Shown: positions 24,092 to 35,570 of the stretch, in pieces
Position numbering within the stretch: the first letter of the stretch is position 1
Layout of the letters: each line of letters starts with the position of its first letter
Notes under the pieces: model-generated
What the model saw: the letters and a program-made list of their open reading frames with translations, nothing else
Databases searched by the model: none
Told to the model about the DNA's origin: nothing
Assembly (NCBI RefSeq): GCF_003255815.1
Contig: NC_037673.1
Coordinates: 158,992,526 to 159,056,525 of the forward strand
From: Theropithecus gelada
Taxonomy: Eukaryota; Chordata; Mammalia; Primates; Cercopithecidae
Length of the DNA stretch: 64,000 nucleotides
Direction of reading: 5' to 3'
Program-made: the position numbers and the translations under genes

Positions 24092-25009
24092 GCCTTCACG
24101 GAAACAGAGACTTGTGATCTAAAGGACAAATATGAGGAAAAGCCAGACAAGTCTTAGGCAGATTGGTTGGTGTGTTTGTTCGATAAAGGGACATTGCAGG
24201 TCCAAATGTCTCAGATTTAATAGAGTAATTAGTGACAGGGCCAAATAGTGCAGTTAGAAATAGGTTCCCCGCTGGAGGCCAGTGGCCTTTACAACTGTCA
24301 GAATTAAAGGGGAAAAGAGAAAAACATTAAGCTGCTGATGTTGGGAGGTTTGGAGACAAATGAGGTCACCCACGTTGCTTATCTGCCTACGGGTCAGGCA
24401 TTTGGGGGCATTTCAGGTACCGATGACCATGATTCCGCCACTCAGTGCATTATAGACATTGACATTTTGACCATTTGTGCTGCAGAACCTCACCTGCCAC
24501 CTGCGGAGGTATGACCCCTCATAGCTAAAAATTCATGCCATAACAATGGGGCATATCTACTCCTGCCTGCCACCTAACCTACCCAAGTCCAAATAAGTTA
24601 CTCACCTAACGTAGTATTCCATACTAAGTAGAAAGTAGCACATTACCTGGTTAACTGAGGAATTGCTATAAACAAAAATATTACAAACCACCCTGTCACA
24701 AAGTAACACTACAGTTGGACTGCTCAAAAAGACCTCCAGGACATTAAGACTATTACAGGCTGAATGCCAGGGCCAGTTAGATGGGAAGCCAAATGAATAT
24801 TCAGATACAGTTAGGAAAATACTATTGGCCTTGGTGGCACCAACTAAGTAAAATGGAGGCCGAGCAGCCAAGAGGCCTCTGGGTACTGAAGACAGCATAC
24901 CCCATCTTAGTGTTCTTTTGGCCATCATAATCAAAGTGGCCAACAAAGCCATCAACTTTGAAAGGCTTTGAAAGAGCAGGACTTAGAAACCATTCAAAAA
25001 GCTGTGGCC

Positions 25010-26045
25010 CGGGCACTACCTTTGCAACTTTCAGAGCCTGCTAGCTCATTGGAATTACAGAAGTCTGCAACCTGCGTGCACACTGATTGTCATCTGGGGC
25101 AACAGAAAACTGCCATTGGGCTGCCCTAGCACTTTATACGTTGCCTGATACAGCCAACAGATACACTCCCCTTTTGCATGGCACCTCCTTGCTCACTATT
25201 GGGAACTGATAAAAAATAGAACGTTTTATGGCCAGAATGCCACGTGTGATTGCTGCAATACAAACTGCCTATTTTCACTTGTTTGCCTACAAACCTCACC
25301 AATAAAATTGGACAGGCTTGGCAGAGGCCACTTATCAAATGGATACATTTAAAGTTGGGTTGAGCCAGAATTCCAGGGAAGCAGTGGGCCCTATAAATAA
25401 ATGGCTAGCTTTCTAGAATGGACCAAGTGACCCTCAGGGGAAGCTTTGACTCCTCCTGTGCCTACTGACGGTATGGCACGATTCACTGATGCCCCTGCAA
25501 AACTGAAAGCAGACAGGGCCCACTGGACTGCAGCCCCCATCTGGTGAGTGAATGGCCATATTTTTACTGAGGCTGAACACGAACATTCTGCCCCAAGGGT
25601 CAAACTACATGCACCAATGATGGCCACGCAGGCCACCACTTACCAGCCTATCTTGCTGCATTTTCAGTGATGTATGGGCCTTTATCTACAACCTAGCCAT
25701 CTGGTCAAGAGAACAGCAACTGAATGATGGGACTATCAAAGGATCCTCTATATGGGGACAGGGACTATGACAATAACTTACTGCCTGGAAAGGACAAATG
25801 TGTATCACTCATATGGATTCTAGGCCTACCATGTCCTCCCTAGAAGAGAACTTGTGATCCCACTTGCAAAGCAACTGAAGAAAGAACATCAAGATGTCCT
25901 GCTAGTGGGGTGGTTCCCCTTCCGACTAGAGCAGTATGGACACTAAACTCTGCACCATGATGTGAGGGAAACATGGCACTGCAGCACCTGTTGAGAAACA
26001 ATGGCCTTAGCCGGGGTAGAGGTAACCAGCCAGCTGCTTGATGAG
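25010..26045 (+). pseudogene. Pol remnant: connection domain, RNase H, start of integrase
   Basis: Translation in shifting frames gives an RNase H start (a TDG motif near 25465, where the first catalytic aspartate belongs), an acidic residue in the second-helix position near 25570, and a PLYG-type motif near 25745. The stretch upstream resembles the connection domain after reverse transcriptase (LLAHYWEL near 25188). At 25900-26045 a decayed histidine-rich integrase-like end follows. At least six stops or frameshifts break it. No YxDD-type reverse transcriptase core was found upstream, which supports an internal deletion. Confidence 0.6.
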
Positions 26046-26800
26046 GCAACATCTGCAAATCCCAATCTCAGTGTTCCCAACCATTTATTTCTTTTTTCCT
26101 TCAGAGTACATGTCCTGGGGGTCAGTTTGCAGTGGAGCCACCAAAATACCCCAGACGGGGACCCCTAACTCTAATCTGAAAACAATCCTTCCCCTGGGTC
26201 ACTGCTCTCTATGGGATCCCACGGGGTTATTGGACGGAACCAAGGAATACCAGAGTGCCAGGACTCTCTAGGGACACTGGGGAAATCTAAACCCTTCAGT
26301 CAAGTGGGCAGCATTACCAAACATGTCATGTTTGAACAGGACGTGACTTCCCTTCCTGAACTGGAGGACTGAAAATGAATGGTCTGGCTCAAGCAACAAG
26401 GACAATGAGTACCTGCAGATGTGGTAACCTGGGGACTGGAACAGACAAAATTGGACACTATGTCTACCCAGCCCAAACCTTATCCAATAAGTAGAAACAC
26501 CTAAAACCCCAAGAGGGGTGAAGTGTAGGGCACTCATCTGTAAATCTGTTTTATTTTACAAGGATGTGGCAGCAGAGGCCTGGAAGCACAACACTTTTAT
26601 TAGGTTCTTCCAGGCATCAGCCACCTTGGGTAGCCCGATTAATGGTTAGATTTGCCATCTCAGACATTACTCTGTTACAAACCACAGCAACTTCTTTTCC
26701 TGTCAGTGGTAAATTACACACACATTCCTAATGCCGCAGTGCACGTTTCAGTGTGAATTTGGCACCCACCACATGGAAGAGAATCAGAGGTGCTCTGTTT
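26046..26800 (+). pseudogene. Probable pol-env junction and envelope surface region remnant
   Basis: Lies between the pol and envelope-transmembrane remnants. A 77-codon frame (26038-26271) and broken pieces after it have no recognisable signal peptide or receptor-binding motif. Assigned by order only. Confidence 0.35.
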
Positions 26801-27690
26801 TAACTTAACTGCCAAAATGTCACAAGTATAACTGAGAAGACCTTGGTGGGCTTGCACTTTGACACTTCATGCTTCTTTGATTACCTGAACAAGAAGTGTC
26901 CTAGGAGTGAAATTGAAAACAAGGACTGAACTGTTGTTAGCCCTCTGGGTAGGGGCTTCGTGGACAACATTTGAAGAAAAGTGAGTTCATGCAACTAACT
27001 CAAGACTTGGCTGGTGAATTCCAATGTCTTCATACCCATGAATGTGTCACTGAACAATAAAGTGAGAGAAGGGTTGCTGTGTATACCTGAAAGTTACATC
27101 TTTCTCTGCAGGTGGTTCAGTGATTCAATGGTGAGTCAAATATAGGATGGGCAATGTCATGCCTGATGGATGCTAGGATCCTGCATGCTGGAAGTGCTCC
27201 TGGATATCACCCCTGGAAATGAGATGCACCACTGACCTGGCAGGCTTACTAATTGGCTCTGGGTTTACACCCTTTTTGAGCTCTTTGGTAACAGATACAG
27301 GAGTCTGTGCTCATGAAAAAATTATAGGAAATCTGTTTCTGACCATAGTAAATGTTGCTTCTTTCACAGCCACTGCCTTGTCAGTCCAACAGACATCCCT
27401 CAGCTTCCTTGGGAAGATTGTTTTAGGCAACAGAATGGATCTAGATCTTTTTAGCCCAACTTGGAGGAGTATATACAATTGCCAATGCCTCCTGCTATAC
27501 CTAGATAAACTTCAGTTATTGTCGAAGCACAAGTAGAGGAAGTACAGAAGCAGGTGCACTGGCTGCAGACAGTGGGGCCACTGGAAGGATCTTTTTTTGG
27601 CAACTTTAACACCCTCTTACCTGGATCACTGGGATCCTCTGTTAGGTCACTGCTCTGAGCAAGCCTGAGCACCTTGCTTACGAGTAGTAG
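26801..27690 (+). pseudogene. Envelope (transmembrane subunit) remnant
   Basis: The frame at 27219-27536 carries a hydrophobic fusion-peptide-like start, then a leucine/serine heptad region leading to an NRMDLD motif near 27430-27450, the place where gammaretrovirus-like transmembrane subunits have their conserved asparagine-arginine-leucine-aspartate block. The cysteine cluster that should follow (CX6CC type) lies near 27480-27510, but a frameshift and an in-frame TAG disrupt it. The membrane anchor is not recovered in frame. The protein is dead. The presence of env separates this element from env-less HERV-L. Confidence 0.6.
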
Positions 27691-27754
27691 TCAAATGTAC
27701 CCTGGGCCTGGTGAAATGTATTCTGCCGATGGCTCAATGATGTTGCAAAGAGAT

Positions 27755-28343
27755 TGTGTCAGTGCAGGTGTTACATCGATCTGACAAAACCAATCTCCAA
27801 CTCCAAATCTGGGGATGTCACTGGGCATAGGAAATGGACAAGCTTTGCTATCTGGATCAGCAGTAAACTGCAGAACAGTTCTCTGGGTGACCTTGGACTC
27901 ACCCAGTTTCTCCCCCTTTCCTGTTCGTAGTTCTTAAGTATAACTGTAGAATGTTCCGAGTATGCAACATTCTAAGATAGGGAGAAACTTACTAGAACAG
28001 CCAGGGCTCTGTTCCAGTTCCTCCTAGAAACAAGTGGCTCTTCAATGTTTTAGTCCAGTGGGTCATGTTTTCCTTCCCCTCATATAAAACCTAGGGTGGG
28101 ATGCTTTCCAGGGGCCTGCAGCTGCAGTACAAGTGCAGTCCATTCAAACAAGACTCCATCCAACCTGGGCAGCTTTCCTGAGCCTTGGGGGACTGGCATG
28201 CCCTGAATCCTAGGCTTTTATTGTCACTTGTTGCCTCTCAGTTAAGTAATAAATCTGCTTCATGTAACTTGTTTTGTGTGTGGGTGTTCTGTCTCACCAA
28301 ATCAGACAAGTTAGTAACCAGAACACAGTGGACGTGCTTCACA
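27755..28343 (+). repeat. 3' LTR of the endogenous retrovirus
   Basis: Partner of the 5' LTR with TATAAAAC at 28083-28090 and AATAAA at 28248-28253, ending TGCTTCACA. The start is set near TGTGTCAGTG after a weak purine tract (GCAAAGAGAT) and may be off by ~20 bases. No convincing 5-bp target duplication was found. Confidence 0.75.
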
Positions 28344-28789
28344 GATGGATATCTATTTGAGCAATACTATGAATTCACAGAGCTAGTGGGAGTTTGGAGA
28401 TGCAGGCTTAGAAAACAAAGATGCAAGTTAGGTCAAACAGCTTTGGAACAGAAAACACAGTCTGTTTCTTCCTAAGAAGAGAAGTTTGAGCATCATTGCT
28501 GTAGGTGATGTAGTGAATGACTCCTATAAGTATCCTACCATGCCTTCGCATCCTTTGATCAAGATTAAAAATTGCAAACAGGAATATCTGATTAACTGAG
28601 CTAATTCACCTTTTTGATCCCTGGCTCTGTCAAATTGAAGTAAGAGAGGATCTGATCCTTTTAGCTTCCAGACTAGAACGTGGAGTACAATCTCTCACTA
28701 AAGCTACATGAAATGCAGAATTCCTCCTCTGTAGGAGGAAGGGGGTGAATACTGTACAAAATGTTAAGCAAATATTTACCTAGCCATGA
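28344..28789. other. No recognised feature
   Basis: Flanking DNA of the provirus, AT-rich, no gene or clear repeat. The 96-codon frame at 28185-28475 runs out of the LTR and is not a gene. Confidence 0.45.
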
Positions 28790-29020
28790 CAGTAAAAAAA
28801 TCTTTTCTCTACTCTACATGTATATTATTTTATAATAATCTTCTAAAGTGATGTTACTTTTTAAAATTTAACTTGCTGTCATCTTTAATGGCAAAAATGT
28901 AAGTCCCACAAGAAGACAAATTTGTCTGTCTTGTTCAATGCTTTTTTTCTATCACCTAGACCAGATATTGGTAATATACACACAGATAATCAGAAAACAT
29001 TTGTTGAATAGATAGAATGA
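28790..29020 (+). mobile_element. L2 3' end
   Basis: AATGTAAGTCCCACAAGAAG near 28897, then TTTGTCTGTCTTGTTCAATG near 28921 and ACATTTGTTGAATAGATAGA near 28997: the L2 terminal region, plus. Confidence 0.65.
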
Positions 29021-29159
29021 CAAATAGGAAAACACTAATATGTACAAAATACTTCTCCAATTCCTTTGCCCCATCCAATCCCTATGAATTACTTCTGCCA
29101 CAACCTTTTGGCCTGTTTGCAACCTCAAATAATCGTTATCACACAGAAGCCTTGACTAG

Positions 29160-29282
29160 ATGGAGAGCTTTCAATCTATGTTTTACATATTTAGCAGTTT
29201 TATCCCTATATATCCTCATAGAAAGTGAATCTTTGACCTACTTTAATAGGCAGAGTTCAGTGTTCTGGAGTTAATAATGAAC
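29160..29282 (+). repeat. Direct duplication, copy A
   Basis: 123 bases starting ATGGAGAGCTTTCAATCT and ending GGAGTTAATAATGAAC. It is nearly repeated at 30504-30630, with about 8 substitutions and one 4-base indel. Not recognised as part of a known repeat family. Confidence 0.9.
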
Positions 29283-29619
29283 TTGCGGTGATGATAAATC
29301 AAGTGTGAAACAGCTGTTTCCCACTGGTCCCTTTGAAAGTGCTTCAAGCTTCTAAAAGACATTTTGTAAACACCAGTGGAATATGAATGAAAAATGTAAA
29401 CTGAACTTGTTGAAGAGCTTTTGCACTGAAAAGTTGTTAACATAATTCAGAAGGAGGAGTTAAAGAAAACAATAAAGGCTTGAACAGATTGATGATAAGT
29501 ATTATGACAAAATGTCTGAAAAGTTATTCCATATAGTTTATTCATTTATGTCCGTGAGTGAGTGCGGGAGAGATAATTAGATGTCAAGATTTATGGTCAA
29601 TAATTCTGGATGATACTCT

Positions 29620-29895
29620 TTGTCTGAAATCCTTTTGTCCTCTAAAACCCAGTCAGTTCCAGGTTCATATATGTAGGAAGGTTTCCCTGAACTTTCAAGA
29701 TTATACTCTACTTTATTTTACAATGTAGCACTTTTTTTTTTTTTTTTTTTTTTTTTACATTTGGCTTCTTTATCTATATTTCCCTACTCAAACATTATTC
29801 TTCTAAATGCAAAACGACATCTCACTGGTCCTTGTACCCCAAGCATTGAGTTCAACAATATGCAGCACATAGAGCTCAATGCAGTTTCCCTGAAA
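29620..29895 (+). mobile_element. L2 3' fragment with poly(T)
   Basis: L2-like text (TCCCTGAACTTTCAAGATTA near 29684, CTTGTACCCCAAGCATTGAG near 29831, CAGCACATAGAGCTCAATGC near 29864) interrupted by a T run of ~26 at 29731-29756. The assignment is moderate. Confidence 0.5.
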
Positions 29896-30091
29896 CATTA
29901 AGTAGTCTAGGGTGAATCCAGTCATTTAATTTTGCTGAAAATGAATAATAAATCCAGTTTATGGGTTATATTAAGAAGAATGGCATGTTAAAAATAACAA
30001 AGCAATTTTAATTTATAAATTTGGAATCAAATCGATTTTATTTGATAAGTAATATATATTCTCAGCCTTTTTAAAATAAGCAATATACAAT

Positions 30092-30176
30092 ATTTTCTGC
30101 ATATGAGAAGAAAGTTTAGAGGTAATAATGTAGTTATTACCCCTTCTCTCTTAAAGAGTTAATAGAAAAGGAGAAC
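30092..30176. repeat. Inverted repeat, left arm
   Basis: About 85 bases around ATATGAGAAGAAAGTTTAGA (30101-30120). They return in reverse complement at 30836-30915 with about six mismatches over the best 83 bases. Confidence 0.88.
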
Positions 30177-30503
30177 CCACATAAGTAGTCAGGCAACAAG
30201 AAAACATGGAAGGTAGGGAGAGAATCAAAAGTACTGAAAAGATAAAGTTTTACGCCTTTGCCAGTCTGCCTGAGGTGACTCAGGAAAAAAAAAAAAAGGA
30301 ATAAAGACTGAAAATCCCAGTGACACCTTGTTTATGCCAATGGTAGTTTTAGGTCTATTTTAATAGAGCTTTCAGAATTCCCCAGACAACAAACTCTGTT
30401 CCTCTCAAGGTTCCTGCATTTTTCCAAGGCCTTTGGGCATCCAGTAATTTCTCTGAAGAGTTTGGTCATCAGAAACTCCCAAACATCATGGAGAAAACGC
30501 ATC

Positions 30504-30630
30504 ATGGAGAGCTTTCAATCTGTGTTTTACATATTTAGCAGTTTTATCTCTATATAGCCTCATAGAAAGTGAATATTTGACCTACTTTCTCTGATAGGCA
30601 GGGTGCAGTGTTCTGGAGTTAAAAATGAAC
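30504..30630 (+). repeat. Direct duplication, copy B
   Basis: Second copy of 29160-29282, 1.34 kb downstream, with 4 extra bases (CTCT near 30591). It lies between the two inverted-repeat arms. Confidence 0.9.
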
Positions 30631-30689
30631 CTTTTCTAACAGTAAGAACTGAACAATTAATAAATCAAATTATTATTATTTATACCAAT

Positions 30690-30754
30690 ATGCCATATAT
30701 GTATATATAATATATAATATAAAAATTCAATGTTTATATATACATATATGGCAT
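30690..30754. repeat. Perfect 21-bp palindrome arms, AT-rich
   Basis: ATGCCATATATGTATATATAA (arms 30690-30710 and, reversed, 30734-30754) match at all 21 positions around a 23-base loop. Further ATATAT tracts follow to ~30790. Confidence 0.9.
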
Positions 30755-30835
30755 ATATGTATATATGAAATTAAATATATATGTATATAGAAACATAATT
30801 AGATTTATTATTCATTTATTCCACTACATATATTG

Positions 30836-30915
30836 GCTCTCCTTTTCTATTAACTATTTAAGAGAGGAGGGCTAATAACTACATTATTATCTCTAAACTT
30901 TCTTCTCATATTCAG
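30836..30915. repeat. Inverted repeat, right arm
   Basis: Reverse complement of 30092-30176: CTCCTTTTCTATTAACTA at 30839, ATAACTACATTATTATCTCT at 30874, then ACTTTCTTCTCATATTCAG. Confidence 0.88.
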
Positions 30916-31263
30916 AAAAAGGTATATTGCCTTTACCAACAGAAAGGACTAGAAAAACATATCTTTCATCTTCATGAATATTAGCATTAGCCACATTAGG
31001 ACCCTTTTGCAGCTGTGGAAGAAGAAAAGAGTACTTTGCTAGATGCCATAAAAGAAACATTATTTTTAAGTTCTCACTCCTTTTTTGAGGGACACTTGCT
31101 TGAAAATTAAGGCAATCGATCTTTTTTCTCAAAAACTTAATGGGAAAGTAAAATTTGTATAGGAAAAAAAAAATTGGTTTGGCCCTTATAAACATGCAAT
31201 GTGCCACAAACATTCACCATAATGTTAAACCATTGAATTACTCTTTAAATAATATATGACATT
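30916..31263. other. No recognised feature
   Basis: A 106-codon minus frame (30893-31213) covers most of it. It is rich in F, K and L with no recognised domain, begins inside the inverted-repeat arm, and is probably chance. Confidence 0.45.
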
Positions 31264-31310
31264 GATGATGATGATGATGATGATGATGATAATGATGATG
31301 ATGATGATGA
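31264..31310. repeat. (GAT)n trinucleotide microsatellite
   Basis: About 15 GAT units with one AAT interruption at the tail end of the minus-strand AluJ. It probably grew from the Alu tail. The methionine-rich frame here is an artefact. Confidence 0.95.
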
Positions 31311-31563
31311 AACATGATCTCACTCTCTTGTCTAGACTGGAGTGCAGTGTCGCTATCTTGGCCCACTGCAACCTCTGCCTCCCAAGCTCAAGCGATCCTC
31401 CCACTTCAGCCTCCCGAGTAGCTGGGACTACAGGTGTGTGCCACCACACCTGGCTAATTTTCGTATTTTTTATTTTTGCCATGTTGCCCAGGCTGGTCTT
31501 GAACTCCTGGGCTCCAGGCTCCCAAAGTGCTAGGATTACAGACATGAGCCACTATGCCCAGTC
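31311..31563 (-). mobile_element. AluJ with internal deletion
   Basis: Minus-strand Alu, diverged, GATCTCACTCTCTTGTCTAG at 31316 through CACTATGCCCAGTC. About 25 bases are missing from the left monomer between CTGGGCTCCAGG and CTCCCAAAGTGC. Confidence 0.88.
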
Positions 31564-31989
31564 TTATTATTTTTAATAGAGAAAATAAATGTAAAGAAGA
31601 CAAAAACGTAATTTAAAAAGCTTCTTTTATATAACTTTTAGATTTAATCTTTGCTAAATGCTTAGAAAAAATATTTTTCAATAGCAAAATACTTCCTAAA
31701 CATTGTTTTCCTTGGTATATGTCAAATTAAAGAGAAATATATAGTTGAAAATGAATGGAATGTTTTCTTTAATCCCCTGCCCCATATGCCCTAGGCCTTG
31801 TAGTGAGGACAACAAAGTGTAGAATTCCTTGCCACCCTGTGATGGAAACGAGACATGAGAAAGAACTAGACTATTGTTTCAATGTACTGAGATTTTGAGG
31901 TTGTTGATTTCCAAAGCATAATCCAGCCTATTTTGATAGATATAGAAGTTAGATTAATTATTCTTTATTTTATTATTTAAAAAAGTTTT

Positions 31990-32272
31990 GAGGCAGGGTC
32001 TCACTCTGTCATCCAGACTAGAGAGCACTGACCCAATCATAGCTCTCTGTAGTCTCCAACTCCTGGGCTCAAGTGATCCTCCCACCTCAACCTCTTGAGT
32101 AGCTGGGACTACTGGTGTGCCCACCACACCCAGCGAATTTAAAATAATTTTTTGTAGATACTAGATCTCACTATGTTGTCCAGGTTGGTCTCAATCTCCT
32201 GGTCTCAAGCCATCCTCCCACCTTAGCCTCCCAAAATGCTGTGATTTCAAGCATGAGCCACCACATCTGGCC
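31990..32272 (-). mobile_element. AluJ with 15-bp target duplication
   Basis: Minus-strand old Alu. TTATTCTTTATTTTA lies at 31958-31972 and 32273-32287 without mismatch, so an old element still keeps a perfect duplication. Confidence 0.92.
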
Positions 32273-32287
32273 TTATTCTTTATTTTA

Positions 32288-32959
32288 CAGTATTCATATT
32301 TACTTTTTATTATTTCATGTTTTCTCTTGCTCTTCTTTAACTTAAAATATCTACTGATGTTACTGGATATTAATCTACTTTATTCTTTTTAGTGGATGCA
32401 TAATATTTTATTGAATTAATGTATAACATGATTGATATGTCAAATTGCTTGAAAGAATATTAAATGTAGCAGAGGATGACTTTACATAAACTAAAGCTTC
32501 CATAAATAAAAAAAGTGTTTGCATGTAGTATAAATAATGAAGATGGTGAATTTTAAAACAGGCCTAGGATAAAAATAAGATTAAAGGAGGAACAGGTAAA
32601 ATGTGTAAGATGTTTGCTACAAAAAGTAAATGGTTAGGAAAGAGATTGACAGAAGTATGGGAAGAGCTGCTAACCACTGTACGAACATCAAGAGGGAAGC
32701 TGGTTTTTGATATTTGTGTTTACTGTAGGAAAGAGAATAGCACCTGACACATTCACCTATTTGGGGTTTAATACATACTTGTGAAGTAATGCTAACAAAA
32801 ATAAAAATAACTCCTAACACTTATTCAACATTTTTATTTGTTCAACTGCACGTTCTGTGCAAAGTGCTGGTAGTAATCCCTGGAAAGGCCTCTTCAGTAA
32901 GTTTTCCTTTGCTATATTCATTTACTGAACTATTTCTAGATTCCCCTTTTTTTCACAAC
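32288..32959. other. AT-rich DNA with no recognised feature
   Basis: No gene or repeat identified. The 67-codon minus frame at 32617-32820 is probably chance. Confidence 0.45.
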
Positions 32960-33727
32960 CACACGTAATCCATCAGTAAGTTCTATGTTCGCTACTTTCA
33001 AAATATATCCGAAATCTGACCACTTTTCATCACTGTCACAGCTCCCTTCTAATTCAAGCCATCTTCTTTTTTAGACAAGCCTGATATAGTAACCTTCTAA
33101 CTAGTTTCCTTGCTCCCACATTTGCCTCCATGCAGTTATTTTTCATCTAGCAACAAAATAATGTTTTCATCATGTAAATCTAATCATGTCCTTCCTCTTA
33201 CTCAGAGCCCTCCAATAAGACAGTAATCTAAAGCCTCCGTCATGGTTTACAAGGACACCTATTTCCGCAACGCAATCTCCTGCTATTCTTCACCCAGCTC
33301 ACTGGGCTCCAGGCACACTGGCTTCTTTATTTTCAGTCAAATGCCCAAGTTCATTCCTCCTTAAAACTCCTTCACCCTCTGTCTGTCCTATACCTTGAAA
33401 GATCCTCTCCCAGAAGTTCACACAGCAATTTCCTTACTTCACTGAATCCTCACGCAAAGGCCATTTCCTAAGAGCAGCTTTCTCTGACTACCCTATCCCA
33501 AATACCCTTACTATGTAACCACTTACAATGCTGTAGTTTTCTTCCTAGAATTAATCATTACTATGTATTAGTAATACTTTTACTTTTTTGTTTACTGTTC
33601 ATCTGACCTATTGGAATGTACATTTCATGAATACAGGAACTCCATCTGCTCTTTTCTGTATCTCAAGCACCTAACAGCATTATTTGATACATGGGGACTC
33701 AGCAAATATTCATGGAATAAATATCAA
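32960..33727 (+). mobile_element. L2 LINE, 3' part
   Basis: Long L2 alignment in plus: TCCTTCCTCTTACTCAGAGC near 33190, CTCACTGGGCTCCAGGCACA near 33298, CACTGGCTTCTTTATTTTCA near 33318, and the terminal block TGAATACAGGAACTCCATCT near 33630 to ACTCAGCAAATATTCATGGA near 33697. Confidence 0.75.
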
Positions 33728-34299
33728 AAAAGAAGGCTTTGTTTAATGGTGTCACTTTTTGTTTTTAAGCTTGACATATTATGAATTCCCTTTTTTGTTA
33801 AGTGCTCTTTGTTCTAAATTGTCAGGGCTTAACAGAAACCCAGTTAAAGGCTAGGGAGTTTTGTATATTATGTAATCTGGAATTGTCAAAATTTTTGTTG
33901 GGATTAATAGTATTGATGCAACTGCTTAAGTCATAAAAGCTCAACTTAGCTTATGTTAGCAATTGAGGGTGGTCATAAGTAAGATGTTTCCTCTCCTGAG
34001 TGTACCAATCCTTTACAAACCAAGAAGCAGAGTCCACGACAAGGGACCCAATTGAATAGCTTGCCTATTCCATCAGCTTTAGATATACATCAATTCTGTC
34101 ACTCTCTGCTTTGCACACTTTCCAATTAACCAGTTATTTCTAGAGAAAGGGTAACTTCTATGCAATTTGAGCTTTCAATTCGAAGATACCAGAAAGGGTT
34201 TTACCACATGATCCTATTTAATTATTGCAATCATTTAACAGGTTATGACAATATATGCTTGCATTTTGTACGTTAAGACACTGACTCCTCTCTCTAGCT
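33728..34299. other. No recognised feature
   Basis: AT-rich spacer, no gene or repeat that I can support. Confidence 0.45.
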
Positions 34300-34510
34300 C
34301 CAGAGTTTGTTCTCCCACACAGTCACTGCATTCAAACACTAGGTCAAATACTTCCTAGCTACGTGACCTTGAATGGGTTGCTTAACGTTTTAAGGTATTA
34401 TCTTTATTTAACATAAAGTAGAAATAATAATAGCATTCATGTGATAGAGTTATGGTATGATTGAACAAATGAATGCTCCTGTAAGCTACCTATCCAATCA
34501 ACAAGAGTAG
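34300..34510 (+). mobile_element. MIR SINE
   Basis: ACTTCCTAGCTACGTGACCT near 34350 and GAATGGGTTGCTTAACGTTT near 34372 mark the MIR core, followed by AATAATAATAGCATTCAT near 34422. Confidence 0.6.
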
Positions 34511-34748
34511 CAGGGATTCTTAGTGGGAAGTAAATATCAGAATTGTCTGAAGACAACTGTCATAGCCCCAGCTGAGCATTTTTGCACTAAATTCTAGAAT
34601 ATAGAGTAGTTGTTTCTTTGCAATCATTTGAAAGGAGTTTAAATTACTAAAATAGCAATAGCCTCTCATTATTATTAGGATCCTCTCATAACTATTCACA
34701 ATGCTTCCTTTGCAATTTGCCTTTACTGGATTAAATATTTATTGATTT

Positions 34749-35039
34749 GGCCAGGCATGGTGGCTCACGCCTGTAATCCCAGCAGTTTGGGAGGCCGAGG
34801 TAGGAGGATTATGTGAGGTCAGGAGTTCAAGACAAGCCTGGCCAACATGGTGAAATCCCGTCTCTACTAAAATTATAAAATTAGCTGTGCGTGATGGCAC
34901 ATGCCAGTAATCCCAGCTACTCGGGAGGCTGAGGCAGGAGAATCACTTGAATCCGGAAGGCAGAGGTTATGGTGAGCCAAGATCGCGCCATTGCACTCCA
35001 GCCTGGGCAACAACTCTATCTCAAAAAAAAAAAAAAAAA
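34749..35039 (+). mobile_element. AluS with target duplication
   Basis: GGCCAGGCATGGTGGCTCAC start, A17 tail. TTATTGATTT lies at 34739-34748 and 35040-35049. Confidence 0.94.
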
Positions 35040-35094
35040 TTATTGATTTAAAGAATATGTTTACGGTATAACTCTGAAGTTGTATTTTATAGAT

Positions 35095-35200
35095 GAATGC
35101 TCAGTGGTTAATATCACTAACGCTAGAATCACAGTAAAGTAAATTCAAATCTCAGCTCACACCCTTCATCCCCTCATAGTTCTATGATCTTGAATAAGGT
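35095..35200 (+). mobile_element. Possible MIR fragment
   Basis: CTCAGTGGTTAATATCACTA, then AATTCAAATCTCAGCTCACA and TTCTATGATCTTGAATAAGG follow the MIR order, but at high divergence. Confidence 0.4.
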
Positions 35201-35215
35201 AATAGTAAGGTTTAG

Positions 35216-35287
35216 CTATATTATATTATATTATAATGTATTGTATTATATTATATTATATTATATTATATTATATTATATTATAGC
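35216..35287. repeat. (TTATA)n pentanucleotide microsatellite
   Basis: About 14 TTATA units with a variant unit (ATGTATTG) near 35236. Confidence 0.95.
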
Positions 35288-35359
35288 TAGATTATCAAGC
35301 CAGCTGACTTTCCAGTTATATATGACTAGGGGCACAAACCCTCTGGACTGACTAACCTC

Positions 35360-35570
35360 AGAATAACAGTAACTGTAGAGGTTAATATCTGCTGAGCACA
35401 TGTCTAGCATTCTGCTTAACACTCTGCCTCAATGACATCCTCTGATCAACACAGGTGACCTATAACATTGGTATTATTATTTGTATCTCTTTTTACAGAT
35501 AATAAAAATAAAGTAAAATATTTTATTTATGTTCTGTAAGTTAGCAAGTGATCAAACTATTAATTTAATC
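35360..35570 (-). mobile_element. Possible MIR, minus
   Basis: TCTGCTGAGCACATGTCTAG near 35388 and TTTTTACAGATAATAAAAAT near 35491 fit a reversed MIR end. Divergent. Confidence 0.45.

Larger units (their letters stand above)
23160..28343 (+). mobile_element. Degenerate env-bearing endogenous retrovirus (HERV-S/ERV-L-like)
   Basis: Two related LTRs (23160-23716 and about 27755-28343) enclose a ~4 kb internal region in plus orientation, with a primer-binding site, a gag-position remnant, RNase H and an envelope transmembrane remnant in the right order. The internal region is short for a provirus and most of reverse transcriptase is not visible, so a large pol deletion is likely. LTR divergence is heavy (by eye about a quarter of positions in aligned parts), so the insertion is old. 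A serine-type primer site and ERV-L-like RNase H point to HERV-S (LTR18), but the family name is tentative. No frame could give a working protein. Confidence 0.78.

Noticed and set aside
23143..28348. ATGGA or GATGG as target duplication of the ERV
   Set aside because: The words occur near both ends but would require an LTR start that is not TG, and the 5' LTR edge is unclear.
31225..31576. Frames of 106 codons on both strands with M or I runs
   Set aside because: They read through (GAT)n into a minus-strand AluJ. Alu-derived frames at 10870, 13234, 51014, 51383 and 54736 were dropped for the same reason.
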